From NCBI RefSeq assembly GCF_021412565.1, contig NZ_JAKCLJ010000005.1, positions 182,588 to 246,587 on the forward strand: DNA of 64,000 bases. The letters run 5' to 3'. Source of the DNA: Shewanella sp. AS1. Lineage in GTDB: Bacteria; Pseudomonadota; Gammaproteobacteria; Enterobacterales; Shewanellaceae. This document shows, in pieces, positions 16,637 through 25,077 of this stretch. Under the pieces are notes generated by a model that had not been told where the DNA came from, searched no databases, and was given only the letters and a program-made list of their open reading frames with translations. Each line of letters opens with the position of its first letter. The first letter of the stretch is position 1. Made by a program: the position numbers and the translations under genes.

Positions 16637-17413
16637 TTATCTTGGCTGCATCCGAATGGCACCGTCCAAGCGGATGGTTTCGCCGTTGATATAGGCATTG
16701 GAGGCGATGTGCGCCACCAGATCGCCAAACTCTTTTGGCTGGCCCATACGTTTGGGAAACTGAATGTTGGCCACCAGACTTTCCTGTACGTTTTCTGGCA
16801 TGGCCAGCAACATAGGCGTGCCCATGATGCCAGGGGCGATGGCGTTGACTCGAATTCCTGTTTTGGCCAGATCTCTAGCCATAGGCAGACTCAGTGCTAT
16901 GATGCCGCCCTTGCTGGCCGCATAGGCTGCTTGCCCCATCTGTCCTTCGAAACCTGCGACCGAGGCGGTATTAACGATAACGCCGCGTTCGAGGGCTTCG
17001 CCCATGGGCTCGTTTTTCGCCATGGCTTGAGCAGCTACGCGCGCTACATTAAATGTGCCTACCAGGTTGATGTTGATGGCGCTGGCAAACTTGCTTAACG
17101 CCATGGCATTGCCGTCACGATCCAGTACCTTGGCCGCAGGGGCAATCCCGGCGCAGTTGACACACAGGTGCAGTGCGCCGTAGTGAGCCAAGAGTTGCTC
17201 CATGGCCGTTTCAACGGCCTCCTCGCTGGTGACATCGACCAGGCTGTAGATGGCATTGTCTGTCCCTAATTCGGCTACAGCCTGCTGGGCTGCATCTTCA
17301 TTGAGATCCCAAATGGCCACTTTCATGCCTTGTTCAACCAGTTGTTCACAGGTTGCCCGTCCAAGACCTGAGGCGCCGCCGGTAACGAGCGCAATCTTAT
17401 TTTGTAGCTTCAT
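16637..17413 (-). CDS. Short-chain dehydrogenase, probable 3-hydroxyacyl-CoA dehydrogenase
   Basis: A 258-residue SDR enzyme with the NAD-binding TGGASGLG motif at residues 11-18, the NCAG motif, the catalytic YAASKGG tetrad Tyr/Lys and the PGIMGTPM loop. The insert with DRDGNAMALSKFASAININLVGTFN and the C terminus NAYINGETIRLDGAIRMQPR match the HSD17B10/type II 3-hydroxyacyl-CoA dehydrogenase subgroup, which oxidises 3-hydroxyacyl-CoA or 2-methyl-3-hydroxybutyryl-CoA with NAD. It lies 11 bp after an acyl-CoA dehydrogenase gene, so a beta-oxidation or branched-chain amino acid breakdown step is likely. Shewanella ivdG-like proteins are the nearest relatives I recall, but assignment to that pathway is inference. 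Confidence 0.88.
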   Translation of the reverse strand: MKLQNKIALVTGGASGLGRATCEQLVEQGMKVAIWDLNEDAAQQAVAELGTDNAIYSLVDVTSEEAVETAMEQLLAHYGALHLCVNCAGIAPAAKVLDRDGNAMALSKFASAININLVGTFNVARVAAQAMAKNEPMGEALERGVIVNTASVAGFEGQMGQAAYAASKGGIIALSLPMARDLAKTGIRVNAIAPGIMGTPMLLAMPENVQESLVANIQFPKRMGQPKEFGDLVAHIASNAYINGETIRLDGAIRMQPR

Positions 17414-17424
17414 TCGACTTATCC

Positions 17425-18594
17425 TTAGGCAATTTCTTTTAATAGTTCGCGGGCAATAATAATCCGCTGAATTTCACTGGTGCCTTCATAAATCGAGGTG
17501 ATGCGTACATCACGGGCCCAACGCTCCAGAGGATATTCTTTGCTATAGCCGTTACCGCCCATCATCTGTAGTGCGGTATAACAGGCTTTGTTGGCTTTTT
17601 CTGTGGCAAAGAGCTTGGCCATTGAGGCCTGTTTTGAGAAGGGCTGATCTTGCTCTTTGAGCGAAGCGGCGCTCATCAGTAGTAGTCTGGCGGCTTCCAG
17701 ATCTGTGTAAGCATCTGCCAGCATCCATTGCAGCCCTTGGAAGCTGGACAGAGCTTTACCGAACTGCTCTCTTTCGGTCAGGTATTGGCGCGAGTAGTCC
17801 ATAGCGGCCTGGGCAATCCCCAAAGCCAATGAACCCACACCTATCCGTCCGCCAGCCAGCTCAGCGACTGCGGTTCTAAAACCGTCGTTTTCTTTGCCCA
17901 TCATAGCCGAGGCGGGGATGCGGCAGTTTTCGAATCTGACTTCATTGGTGGCAGAGCCCGTTTGTCCCATCTTATGTTCATGGGTGGCGACGATTAGGCC
18001 TGGCGTGCCGTTTTCCACTAGGAAGCAGGAGATGCCTTTGCCCTTAGGTGCATCGGGGTCGGTCACTGCCCAGACCACAAACACACCGGCATATTCGGCG
18101 CTGGTGATCCACATCTTGGCGCCGTTCAGAATGTAATGGTCACCATCCTTTACTGCGCGGGTTTTCATCGAGGCGGGATCGCTGCCGGCACCGGCCTCGG
18201 TTAAACAGAAACCTGCGGCGGCGTATTCTCCCGAGCAGATCAAAGGCAGGTATTTTTCTTTTTGTTCCTGATTACCCACAGCCTGGATCACTTCGGCCGC
18301 CATATTGGTGACTGAACAGGTGACCGCGGTAGCTGCGCAACCTCTGGCAAGTTCGGTAATGGCTAAGCTAAAGGCAATCGTCCCGGCTTCGGTGCCGCCG
18401 AAATCGGCGTTGACGTTAAGGCCCATAAAGCCTAAGTCAGCCAATTGCTTGAGATTATTTAGCAGAATGTCACGACATTCTTGAGGGTCGCTGTTTTCAT
18501 CTAACTTGGCCGCCACGGGAAGTAGCTCGCTTTGTGCAAATTGGCGAGCGGTGTCCTGGATCATTAACTGTTCTTCGGTCAGGGTCATATCCAT
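17425..18594 (-). CDS. Acyl-CoA dehydrogenase (short/branched-chain type)
   Basis: A 389-residue FAD enzyme with the family signatures AGFCLTEAGAGSD (near residues 128-140), QFGKALSSFQGLQ and QMMGGNGYSKEYPLERWARD. The catalytic base is Glu370 in IYEGTSEIQR, the position used by short-chain, butyryl and 2-methyl-branched acyl-CoA dehydrogenases. It makes the 2,3-enoyl-CoA and passes electrons to ETF. It is the first gene of a two-gene minus-strand operon with the 3-hydroxyacyl-CoA dehydrogenase. No enoyl-CoA hydratase or thiolase is beside it, so the pair must work with genes elsewhere. Confidence 0.92.
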   Translation of the reverse strand: MDMTLTEEQLMIQDTARQFAQSELLPVAAKLDENSDPQECRDILLNNLKQLADLGFMGLNVNADFGGTEAGTIAFSLAITELARGCAATAVTCSVTNMAAEVIQAVGNQEQKEKYLPLICSGEYAAAGFCLTEAGAGSDPASMKTRAVKDGDHYILNGAKMWITSAEYAGVFVVWAVTDPDAPKGKGISCFLVENGTPGLIVATHEHKMGQTGSATNEVRFENCRIPASAMMGKENDGFRTAVAELAGGRIGVGSLALGIAQAAMDYSRQYLTEREQFGKALSSFQGLQWMLADAYTDLEAARLLLMSAASLKEQDQPFSKQASMAKLFATEKANKACYTALQMMGGNGYSKEYPLERWARDVRITSIYEGTSEIQRIIIARELLKEIA

Positions 18595-19348
18595 GGTGTA
18601 TCACCTTTTCGTTGTTATTATCATTGAGGTTGAATAAGCCTGGTTTAGGTGAAGTGCAACAGGTGGCATTCTACGTACAACAAGGCCGTTAAAAACCGTG
18701 TATCAGACGCGCTGGCTCCGGCCTAGCTCACGTCGAGTCTCGATACTAAGGATTTTAGCTTGCTAGCTCAACTCGGTGCCGCGATTCGCTAAAACCCCCT
18801 TTTGCCGCAGGAAAGAGGGCCGTAAGGATAGTCTGCTTAACTCAAGATGTTTGGCTTGCCAGCGCGAACAGTTGTAAGCTGTGAAAGCAAATGGTGCCGG
18901 AGTTTAAATGTAATATTGTGATTTTAAAGGATTAATATATTCTGTTTTTAGTGGGGCGTAGTGCGGCAGCTTAATCCTTGATTGCTAAATAGCTTTTAAA
19001 TCTTACGTGATCCCTGCAACCTTTTGATTGTTTTTGTTAACTGAGTGTGGCTAATCAGCCAGGATATTCCCTGCCAGCTGACAGATTGTAAAGCTATATT
19101 AACAGTTTAGTACGGGACTAAGTTGCGTTTTTGTTGTTTGTTAATTGCTTCAATTGCCCTGAGCTCAAAACAGAAGGCTCACAACAGAAAGCCAGGCCTG
19201 ACTTGCAGCGAGGCCATAGGGATTGAGCTGGCTAGCTGTTGATTTCGGGCTCAAAAAGCGCTCTACTCTCTGAATAAGATAAGTCTAATCTTATGATTTA
19301 AATAGTTAATATTCTAGTGGTAACTGGGTGGCTTATGCAGGAGTCAAG
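18595..19348. other. Intergenic region, no gene recognised
   Basis: About 750 bp between divergent transcription units. It must hold the promoter of the acyl-CoA dehydrogenase operon on the minus strand and that of the EamA gene on the plus strand. No open frame, repeat or palindrome that I trust was seen. Confidence 0.5.
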
Positions 19349-20221
19349 ATGACGGCCATGATGAAAACAATGCTTTGCACTTCACTGGCCTTGCTGGCAT
19401 TTGCCAGTAACTCGGTCTTGTGTCGTCTGGCCTTAGGTGAGCAGGCTATCGATGCCGCCAGTTTTACCAGCGTGCGGCTGTTATCTGGGATCCTGGTCTT
19501 GATGCTTATTTTAGGTCTTAAACAAAGCCCTGATTCGGTTAGCTCAAAGGGCAGCTGGCGCTCGGCGCTGTTTTTGTTTATCTATGCCATCGCATTTTCA
19601 TTCGCCTATATCTCGCTGGAAACCGGCGTAGGCGCCCTCATCCTGTTTGGCTCAGTACAGCTCACCTTGATCTTGTTGGGATTAGCCTCAGGCAGTCGAT
19701 TACGGGCTTTGGAATGGTGCGGGTTACTGCTGGCTTTTTCAGGTTTCGTCTATCTGTTGCTGCCGGGGTTAAGCGCCCCACCTTTATTGGGGTTCTGTTT
19801 GATGTCGCTGGCTGGCGCCGCCTGGGGGTTTTATACCTTTGCCGGCAAAGGCTCAAAAAATCCTTTGATGGACACAGGTTATAATTTTTTACGCACTCTG
19901 CCTCTGGTACTCATTCTGATGGCTTTAAGTTTTTCGCAGTTTTCCTGGACACAAGAGGGGATCTTGCTGGCCATTATATCCGGCGGCATTACATCTGGGT
20001 TAGGTTACACCATCTGGTATATCGCTTTGGGCGGCTTGAGCGCAATTCAGGCGGCAGTGGTGCAGTTGTTGGTGCCGGTTATCGCTGCGCTGGGCGGGGT
20101 GATCTTTGCTGGTGAAGAACTCTCCGGGCGTTTGGTAATTGCGGCCTTGATGATCTTGGGCGGCACGCTTGTGGTGATCTTGGCTAAGCATGCTTTGACT
20201 TCCATCTGGAGGCGGGGTTAA
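19349..20221 (+). CDS. EamA/DMT-family transporter
   Basis: A 290-residue inner-membrane protein with ten predicted helices in two EamA halves (about residues 5-130 and 145-285). The text SVRLLSGILVLMLILGLK, VGALILFGSVQLTLILLGL and GYTIWYIALGGLSAIQAAVVQLLVPVIAALGG is typical of the drug/metabolite transporter superfamily. These proteins export small metabolites or amino acids; the substrate cannot be predicted. AGGAG at 19339-19343, five bases ahead of ATG 19349, favours this start over the GTG at 19328. Confidence 0.88.
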   Translation: MTAMMKTMLCTSLALLAFASNSVLCRLALGEQAIDAASFTSVRLLSGILVLMLILGLKQSPDSVSSKGSWRSALFLFIYAIAFSFAYISLETGVGALILFGSVQLTLILLGLASGSRLRALEWCGLLLAFSGFVYLLLPGLSAPPLLGFCLMSLAGAAWGFYTFAGKGSKNPLMDTGYNFLRTLPLVLILMALSFSQFSWTQEGILLAIISGGITSGLGYTIWYIALGGLSAIQAAVVQLLVPVIAALGGVIFAGEELSGRLVIAALMILGGTLVVILAKHALTSIWRRG

Positions 20222-20334
20222 TTTGAGCGACCTGCCGATAAGCTGTTATGGTGGTAACTCGGATAGGTTTTGGCTCATCTAACCTGACGAGCGCGTTCAC
20301 AGTTCACAGTTCACCATTCACATGAGAGGAAGAG

Positions 20335-20574
20335 ATGATATCGGATAGCAAATTAATCAAACTGCTGAAAATTTGCATCGCCATAGGTATTGCTTTGATT
20401 ATATTAGGTATCTATCTGCATAATTTTAACGACACTATCGAGGCCATGGGCGTTACAGGCATTATTATCAGTGCCTTGTGTGTGGCGCTTGGAATGGCGC
20501 TCTCTTTGCCGACTAAGATGTACCTGACCTTTATATTGATGAAGCGGGAAGGCGATAAGGACAACAAATCCTAG
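20335..20574 (+). CDS. Small conserved membrane protein, function unknown
   Basis: A 79-residue protein with two membrane helices (LLKICIAIGIALIILGIYL and VTGIIISALCVALGMALSL) and a short polar C terminus (MKREGDKDNKS). AGGAAG just before ATG gives it a good ribosome binding site. I do not recognise a family. It lies between the EamA transporter and the OsmC-YcaO gene on the same strand, with gaps over 100 bp. Confidence 0.75.
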   Translation: MISDSKLIKLLKICIAIGIALIILGIYLHNFNDTIEAMGVTGIIISALCVALGMALSLPTKMYLTFILMKREGDKDNKS

Positions 20575-20705
20575 TTTTCTCGCCCAGCAAACGGCTTTAT
20601 CACAATTAGACCAAGACTATTGAGTCAAAAACACCGATAATTCAGGGTAATTTCGTTTTATCGATCTCATTGTTTGTTTGAGATCTTGCAGCCCTGGATA
20701 CCTTA

Positions 20706-22883
20706 ATGGAAATCAAAGTTAACTTTCTCGACAATCTCAGACTCGAAGCCAAGTTTGACGATTTTATCGTTACCGCAGATCAGCCCATTCGCTATAAGGG
20801 CGATGGCAGCGCGCCAAGTCCTTTCGATTACTTCCTTGCTTCTTCTGCCCTGTGCGCCGCCTATTTTGTGAAGGTCTATTGTAAGGCGCGGGATATTCCT
20901 ACCGAGAATATTCGCCTGTCGCAGAATAATATTGTCGATCCCGAAGATCGCTATAACCAGATCTTCCAGATCCAGGTCGAGCTGCCTGAGGATATTTCGG
21001 AAAAAGACAGAGAAGGCATTTTACGCTCCATCGACCGCTGCACAGTCAAAAAAGTGGTGCAGACCGGCCCAGAGTTTAAGGTGGATATCGTTGAGGATCT
21101 TGAGGCCGATGCGAATGCCATGTTAATGGATCAGAAGGGCGATGCCAGCACCTATATATTAGGTAAAGATCTGCCTCTGGAGCAGACCATAGCCAATATG
21201 ACAGGCATTCTGGCGGATCTTGGGATGAAGATAGAGATCTCCTCCTGGCGCAATATAGTGCCCAATGTCTGGTCGCTGCATATTCGTGATGCGGCCTCGC
21301 CCATGTGCTTCACTAACGGTAAAGGCGCGACCAAAGAGAGCGCCCTGTGCTCGGCGCTGGGTGAGTTTATCGAGCGTTTAAACTGTAACTTCTTCTATAA
21401 CGATCAGTTTTTCGGTGTCGATATCGCCGCCAGTGAGTTTGTCCATTATCCCAATGAGAAGTGGTTTGCCTTAGAAGAGGATGATGAGTTGCCCGATGGG
21501 CTGCTGGATGATTACTGCCTGAATATCTACAATCCTGACGATGAGCTGCGAGGCTCGCACCTTATCGATACCAACTCGGGTAATATCGAGCGGGGGATCT
21601 GTGCTATTCCCTACACACGCCGCTCCGATGGCGAGACTGTCTATTTCCCCTCTAACCTGATAGAAAACCTGTTCCTCAGTAACGGCATGAGCGCCGGAAA
21701 TAACCAGCAGGAAGCCCAGGTGCAATGTTTGTCGGAGATCTTCGAACGCGCGGTGAAGCGGGAGATCATAGAGCAGGAGTTAGTCCTGCCAGATGTTCCC
21801 GAAGCTGTGCTGGCAAAATATCCCGGCATTCTTGCGGGTATCAAAGGTCTTGAAGAGCAAGGTTTCCCCGTGGTGGTAAAAGATGCCTCCTTAGGTGGCC
21901 GCTTTCCTGTGATGTGTGTGACCCTGATGAATCCAAAAACCGGCGGCGTGTTTGCCTCTTTCGGTGCTCACCCAAGTTTCGAAGTGGCGTTGGAGCGTAG
22001 TTTGACTGAGCTATTACAGGGACGCAGTTTCGAGGGGTTAAACGATGTGCCTAAACCTACCTTTAATAGCATGGCGGTGAGCGAGCCGGAAAACTTTGTC
22101 GAGCACTTTATCGATTCGACTGGGGTGATCTCCTGGCGCTTCTTTAGCTGCAAGGCCGATTATAAGTTCTGTGAATGGGATTTCTCCGGCAGCAATCAGG
22201 AGGAGGCCGATGGTCTGTTTGCCATTTTAGATACCTTGGATAAAGAGGTGTATGTGGCTGAGTTTAACCAGCTTGGCGCCTCGGCTTGTCGTATCTTAGT
22301 GCCCGACTATTCCGAGGTGTATCCTGTGGACGATCTTATCTGGGACAACACCAACAAGGCGCTGGCATTCCGTGAAGATATCTTAAATCTGCACTCGCTG
22401 GATCATGATGCCCTAGTGGATTTAGTCAATCGCCTCGAAGAGAGTCAGCTGGATAACTACACAGATATCCGTACCTTGATCGGTATCGTCTTCGATGAAA
22501 ATACGGTTTGGGGCCAGCTGACTATCATAGAGCTGAAGATCCTCATCTATCTTGCCCTCGGTGCCCATGAAGAGGCTATCGAGCTGGTGGGGGATTTTCT
22601 GCAGTTTAACGATAATACGGTCGAGCGTGGGCTATTTTATCAGGCGATGAACGCCGTACTGGAAGTTACCTTAGATGAGGAGCTCGAGCTTGAGCACTTT
22701 ATCCATAACTTTAAGCGTATGTTTGGTGAAGAGGTGATGACCCAGGTGGTGGGCTCAGTGAATGGCGAGATTCGTTTCTCGGGTTTAACGCCCACAAGTA
22801 TGCAGCTCGAAGGCATTGAGCCCCACTTACGTCTGATTGAGAGTTATAAGAAGCTACATCAGGCTCGTGCAAAGCTCGCCTGA
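20706..22883 (+). CDS. ycaO: OsmC-YcaO fusion protein
   Basis: A 725-residue protein. Residues 1-130 form an OsmC-like peroxidase domain with Cys50 and Cys112 at the two redox-cysteine positions (SSALC and IDRCTVKKVV). Residues 145-725 align closely with full-length E. coli YcaO as I remember it: NVWSLHIRDAASPMCFTNGKGAT, SALGEFIERLN, RGICAIPYTRRSD, SNGMSAGNNQQEAQVQCLSE, and the C-terminal alpha-helical region. YcaO proteins use ATP to activate amide backbones. E. coli YcaO is linked to beta-methylthiolation of ribosomal protein S12 by RimO. The fused OsmC domain suggests a thiol/peroxide link. Monocistronic with a good terminator. Confidence 0.92.
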   Translation: MEIKVNFLDNLRLEAKFDDFIVTADQPIRYKGDGSAPSPFDYFLASSALCAAYFVKVYCKARDIPTENIRLSQNNIVDPEDRYNQIFQIQVELPEDISEKDREGILRSIDRCTVKKVVQTGPEFKVDIVEDLEADANAMLMDQKGDASTYILGKDLPLEQTIANMTGILADLGMKIEISSWRNIVPNVWSLHIRDAASPMCFTNGKGATKESALCSALGEFIERLNCNFFYNDQFFGVDIAASEFVHYPNEKWFALEEDDELPDGLLDDYCLNIYNPDDELRGSHLIDTNSGNIERGICAIPYTRRSDGETVYFPSNLIENLFLSNGMSAGNNQQEAQVQCLSEIFERAVKREIIEQELVLPDVPEAVLAKYPGILAGIKGLEEQGFPVVVKDASLGGRFPVMCVTLMNPKTGGVFASFGAHPSFEVALERSLTELLQGRSFEGLNDVPKPTFNSMAVSEPENFVEHFIDSTGVISWRFFSCKADYKFCEWDFSGSNQEEADGLFAILDTLDKEVYVAEFNQLGASACRILVPDYSEVYPVDDLIWDNTNKALAFREDILNLHSLDHDALVDLVNRLEESQLDNYTDIRTLIGIVFDENTVWGQLTIIELKILIYLALGAHEEAIELVGDFLQFNDNTVERGLFYQAMNAVLEVTLDEELELEHFIHNFKRMFGEEVMTQVVGSVNGEIRFSGLTPTSMQLEGIEPHLRLIESYKKLHQARAKLA

Positions 22884-22966
22884 CCCTCACCTGATACTCG
22901 CTTGGTACTCATTTGGAAAAAAAGCGAATAATTGAAATCCAAAAGTAAGTAATAGCGGCAAGATAA

Positions 22967-22999
22967 GAAGCGGATCTGATTTACCAGATCCGCTTTTTT
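22967..22999 (+). terminator. Terminator of the OsmC-YcaO gene
   Basis: AAGCGGATCTG pairs with CAGATCCGCTT around a short ATTTAC loop, followed by T6. Confidence 0.9.
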
Positions 23000-23381
23000 A
23001 TTTTATGTATTCAAGTGCTTCTATTTAAGTCATAAAGAGATTGAAAGTTATTCGTGTAATTTTGTTTCACAAATGGCTGTTTGTTGAGTTTTTGTGATAC
23101 TTTTTGCTCTGTTTTTAACCTTTGTGGTGAGGTTTTTTGCATTTTATTGGCAGATTATTAACTTTGTTATCATATCCTTGCTGAATTATTTTTCGCTAAA
23201 ACTACTTATTTATGGGTATTTTATGCGTAATTTGTGGGTTTTTATTCGTGCTTATGTCAGATTGATCACGCTTTTTATTTTTATTACAAAAATATGTTTT
23301 TTTATTACAGTAACTCGCTAATAATTGAACTCAAGAGACAGGTACTCGATTAATTCATATTTATAGAAATAGGTGATTATT

Positions 23382-23993
23382 ATGAAAAAACTTTTAATTT
23401 CAGCATTAGTGTTAGGCGCGCTTACGGGTTGTAACGCTGATGATGTTCAAGATTATGTCACAGATAAAGTGGGTGTTGATATCAAAAACACTAACGATGT
23501 AGTGACTGCCGCCGATGCGACGACACTAAGTTTAGAAGTGATTGCACAGGCCGCTATCGATTGTGGTAACGATGATAACTGTGATGTTGACATCAACTAT
23601 GCTAACGGTGGTGTGAAAGGTACCCTTAAAGTTGTAGACAACAATGGCGTATTGACTGTGACTTCTGACGGTCTACTCAATGTGTGGTCTAACACTAACA
23701 ACCTGAAAGCAGAAGTTCGTCTGTTTGCTAGCGGTAACAAGGTAGTATTGACTCCAGTTGCTGGTACTGCAACTTACAACGTTGAGCTGCAAGATGCGCA
23801 CATAGTTGTTGACCAGAAAGGTGACGATGTGATCTTTGATACCAGAACACTGACTCCATTCGTATTTGATAACAATGTAGCTGCTCTGCAAGGCTTCACT
23901 GGTGAAGCCGAGATCCAGGGTGAAGATGGCGATGTTCGTACCTTCACTTACAACGGCCCAGGTGGCGACGTTAACCTGAGCCCATTAAACTAA
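23382..23993 (+). CDS. Putative lipoprotein, function unknown
   Basis: A 203-residue protein with a lipoprotein signal MKKLLISALVLGALTGC (lipobox LTGC, lipid-bearing Cys17; Asn at +2 would allow outer-membrane sorting). The mature part is acidic and beta-rich, with a Cys pair DCGNDDNCDVD near residue 63 and no known domain. AGGTGA five bases before ATG 23382 favours this start over the GTG at 23373. A very AT-rich region precedes it (23004-23381). I cannot assign a function. Confidence 0.8.
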   Translation: MKKLLISALVLGALTGCNADDVQDYVTDKVGVDIKNTNDVVTAADATTLSLEVIAQAAIDCGNDDNCDVDINYANGGVKGTLKVVDNNGVLTVTSDGLLNVWSNTNNLKAEVRLFASGNKVVLTPVAGTATYNVELQDAHIVVDQKGDDVIFDTRTLTPFVFDNNVAALQGFTGEAEIQGEDGDVRTFTYNGPGGDVNLSPLN

Positions 23994-24057
23994 TTCAGTT
24001 CAACTGACTAATCACCTAAGTACGTTGTCTAGGTTGATATTGATAGTTTAGGTCCAA

Positions 24058-24094
24058 AAAGACGCCCCTCTGTGTAGCAGAAGGGCGTTTTTGT
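24058..24094 (+). terminator. Terminator of the lipoprotein gene
   Basis: ACGCCCCTCTG pairs with CAGAAGGGCGT (one mismatch) followed by TTTTTG; it also lies 30 bp past the stop of the minus-strand glutathione transferase gene. Confidence 0.75.
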
Positions 24095-24125
24095 TTTGGC
24101 TGTTTTCCTATGGCGGCGAGCCGCG

Positions 24126-24986
24126 TTATTTGGGCTGTTTGGCCAATACCTTATCTATATCTTCAGCGCTGTGGCGCTCGGGCAGCTGCTCCCACTCTTC
24201 ACCTGTGACCCGATTGACGATACGACCGCGCTGTACAGCAGGGCGATCGGCAATGCTTTTTGCCCAGCGTTGAAGATTGGGATAGCTGCTCACATCGAGA
24301 AACTCGGCGGCATCGTAGAGTTTGCCCAGTACTAAGTTGCCATACCAGGGCCAGATCGCCATGTCGGCAATAGTGTACTCATCACCGGCGATATAAGTGT
24401 GCTGGGCTAACTGTTTGTCTAACAAGTCCAGTTGACGCTTGGTTTCCATGGTAAAGCGGTTAATAGGGTACTCAAATTTAGCTGGGGCGTAAGCATAGAA
24501 ATGGCCAAAACCACCACCTAAATAGGGCGCCGAGCCTTGTAGCCAGAAGAGCCAGTTAAGGGTTTCTGTACGTTTAGCATGATCTTGTGGCAGGAAAAGA
24601 CCAAACTTTTCTGCCAGATAAAGCAAGATGGCACCTGACTCGAATACTCTGACGGGCTGCTCGCCCAAATTATCCATTAGGGCCGGGATTTTGGAGTTGG
24701 GATTGATCGCCACAAAGCCCGATGAGAACTGATCGCTCTCGCCAATGTTGATGAGAAAAGCATCATATTCGGCATCACTGGCTCCTTTGGCTAACAGCTC
24801 TTCGAGCATAATAGTCACTTTCTGACCATTGGGTGTGGCAAGGGAGTGCAACTGCAGCGGGTGTTTGCCGACAGGGAGCTCGCGCTTATAGCGTGAGCCT
24901 GAGTCGGGACGGTTAATGCTGGCCCATTTTCCGCCATTCTCACTGTCCATGGTCCAGACTTTGGGTGGGGTGTATTCCTGTGTCAT
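24126..24986 (-). CDS. yghU: Glutathione transferase YghU (disulfide-bond oxidoreductase type)
   Basis: A 286-residue protein that matches E. coli YghU through almost its whole length: PPKVWTMD at the start, LPVGKHPLQL, TPNGQKVTIMLEEL, GFVAINPNSKIPAL, FESGAILLYLAEKFG, LNWLFWLQGSAPYLGGGFGHF and IADMAIWPWYGN. It has an N-terminal thioredoxin-fold domain and a C-terminal helical domain. YghU-type enzymes bind two glutathione molecules and reduce disulfides rather than conjugating xenobiotics. Monocistronic. Confidence 0.92.
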   Translation of the reverse strand: MTQEYTPPKVWTMDSENGGKWASINRPDSGSRYKRELPVGKHPLQLHSLATPNGQKVTIMLEELLAKGASDAEYDAFLINIGESDQFSSGFVAINPNSKIPALMDNLGEQPVRVFESGAILLYLAEKFGLFLPQDHAKRTETLNWLFWLQGSAPYLGGGFGHFYAYAPAKFEYPINRFTMETKRQLDLLDKQLAQHTYIAGDEYTIADMAIWPWYGNLVLGKLYDAAEFLDVSSYPNLQRWAKSIADRPAVQRGRIVNRVTGEEWEQLPERHSAEDIDKVLAKQPK

Positions 24987-25077
24987 AGTATCTCCTCGTA
25001 AAAATGACCACCACTTTGTCTCATTCTGATATCTGGGAGTCTATTGTCAAAAATAAACCCCAATTCAAAGATTAAGT

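Noticed and set aside
23094..23321. 75-codon hydrophobic frame on the plus strand
   Set aside because: The composition (Phe, Ile, Leu, Tyr) is what AT-rich random DNA gives, and there is no Shine-Dalgarno sequence; not supported as a membrane protein.
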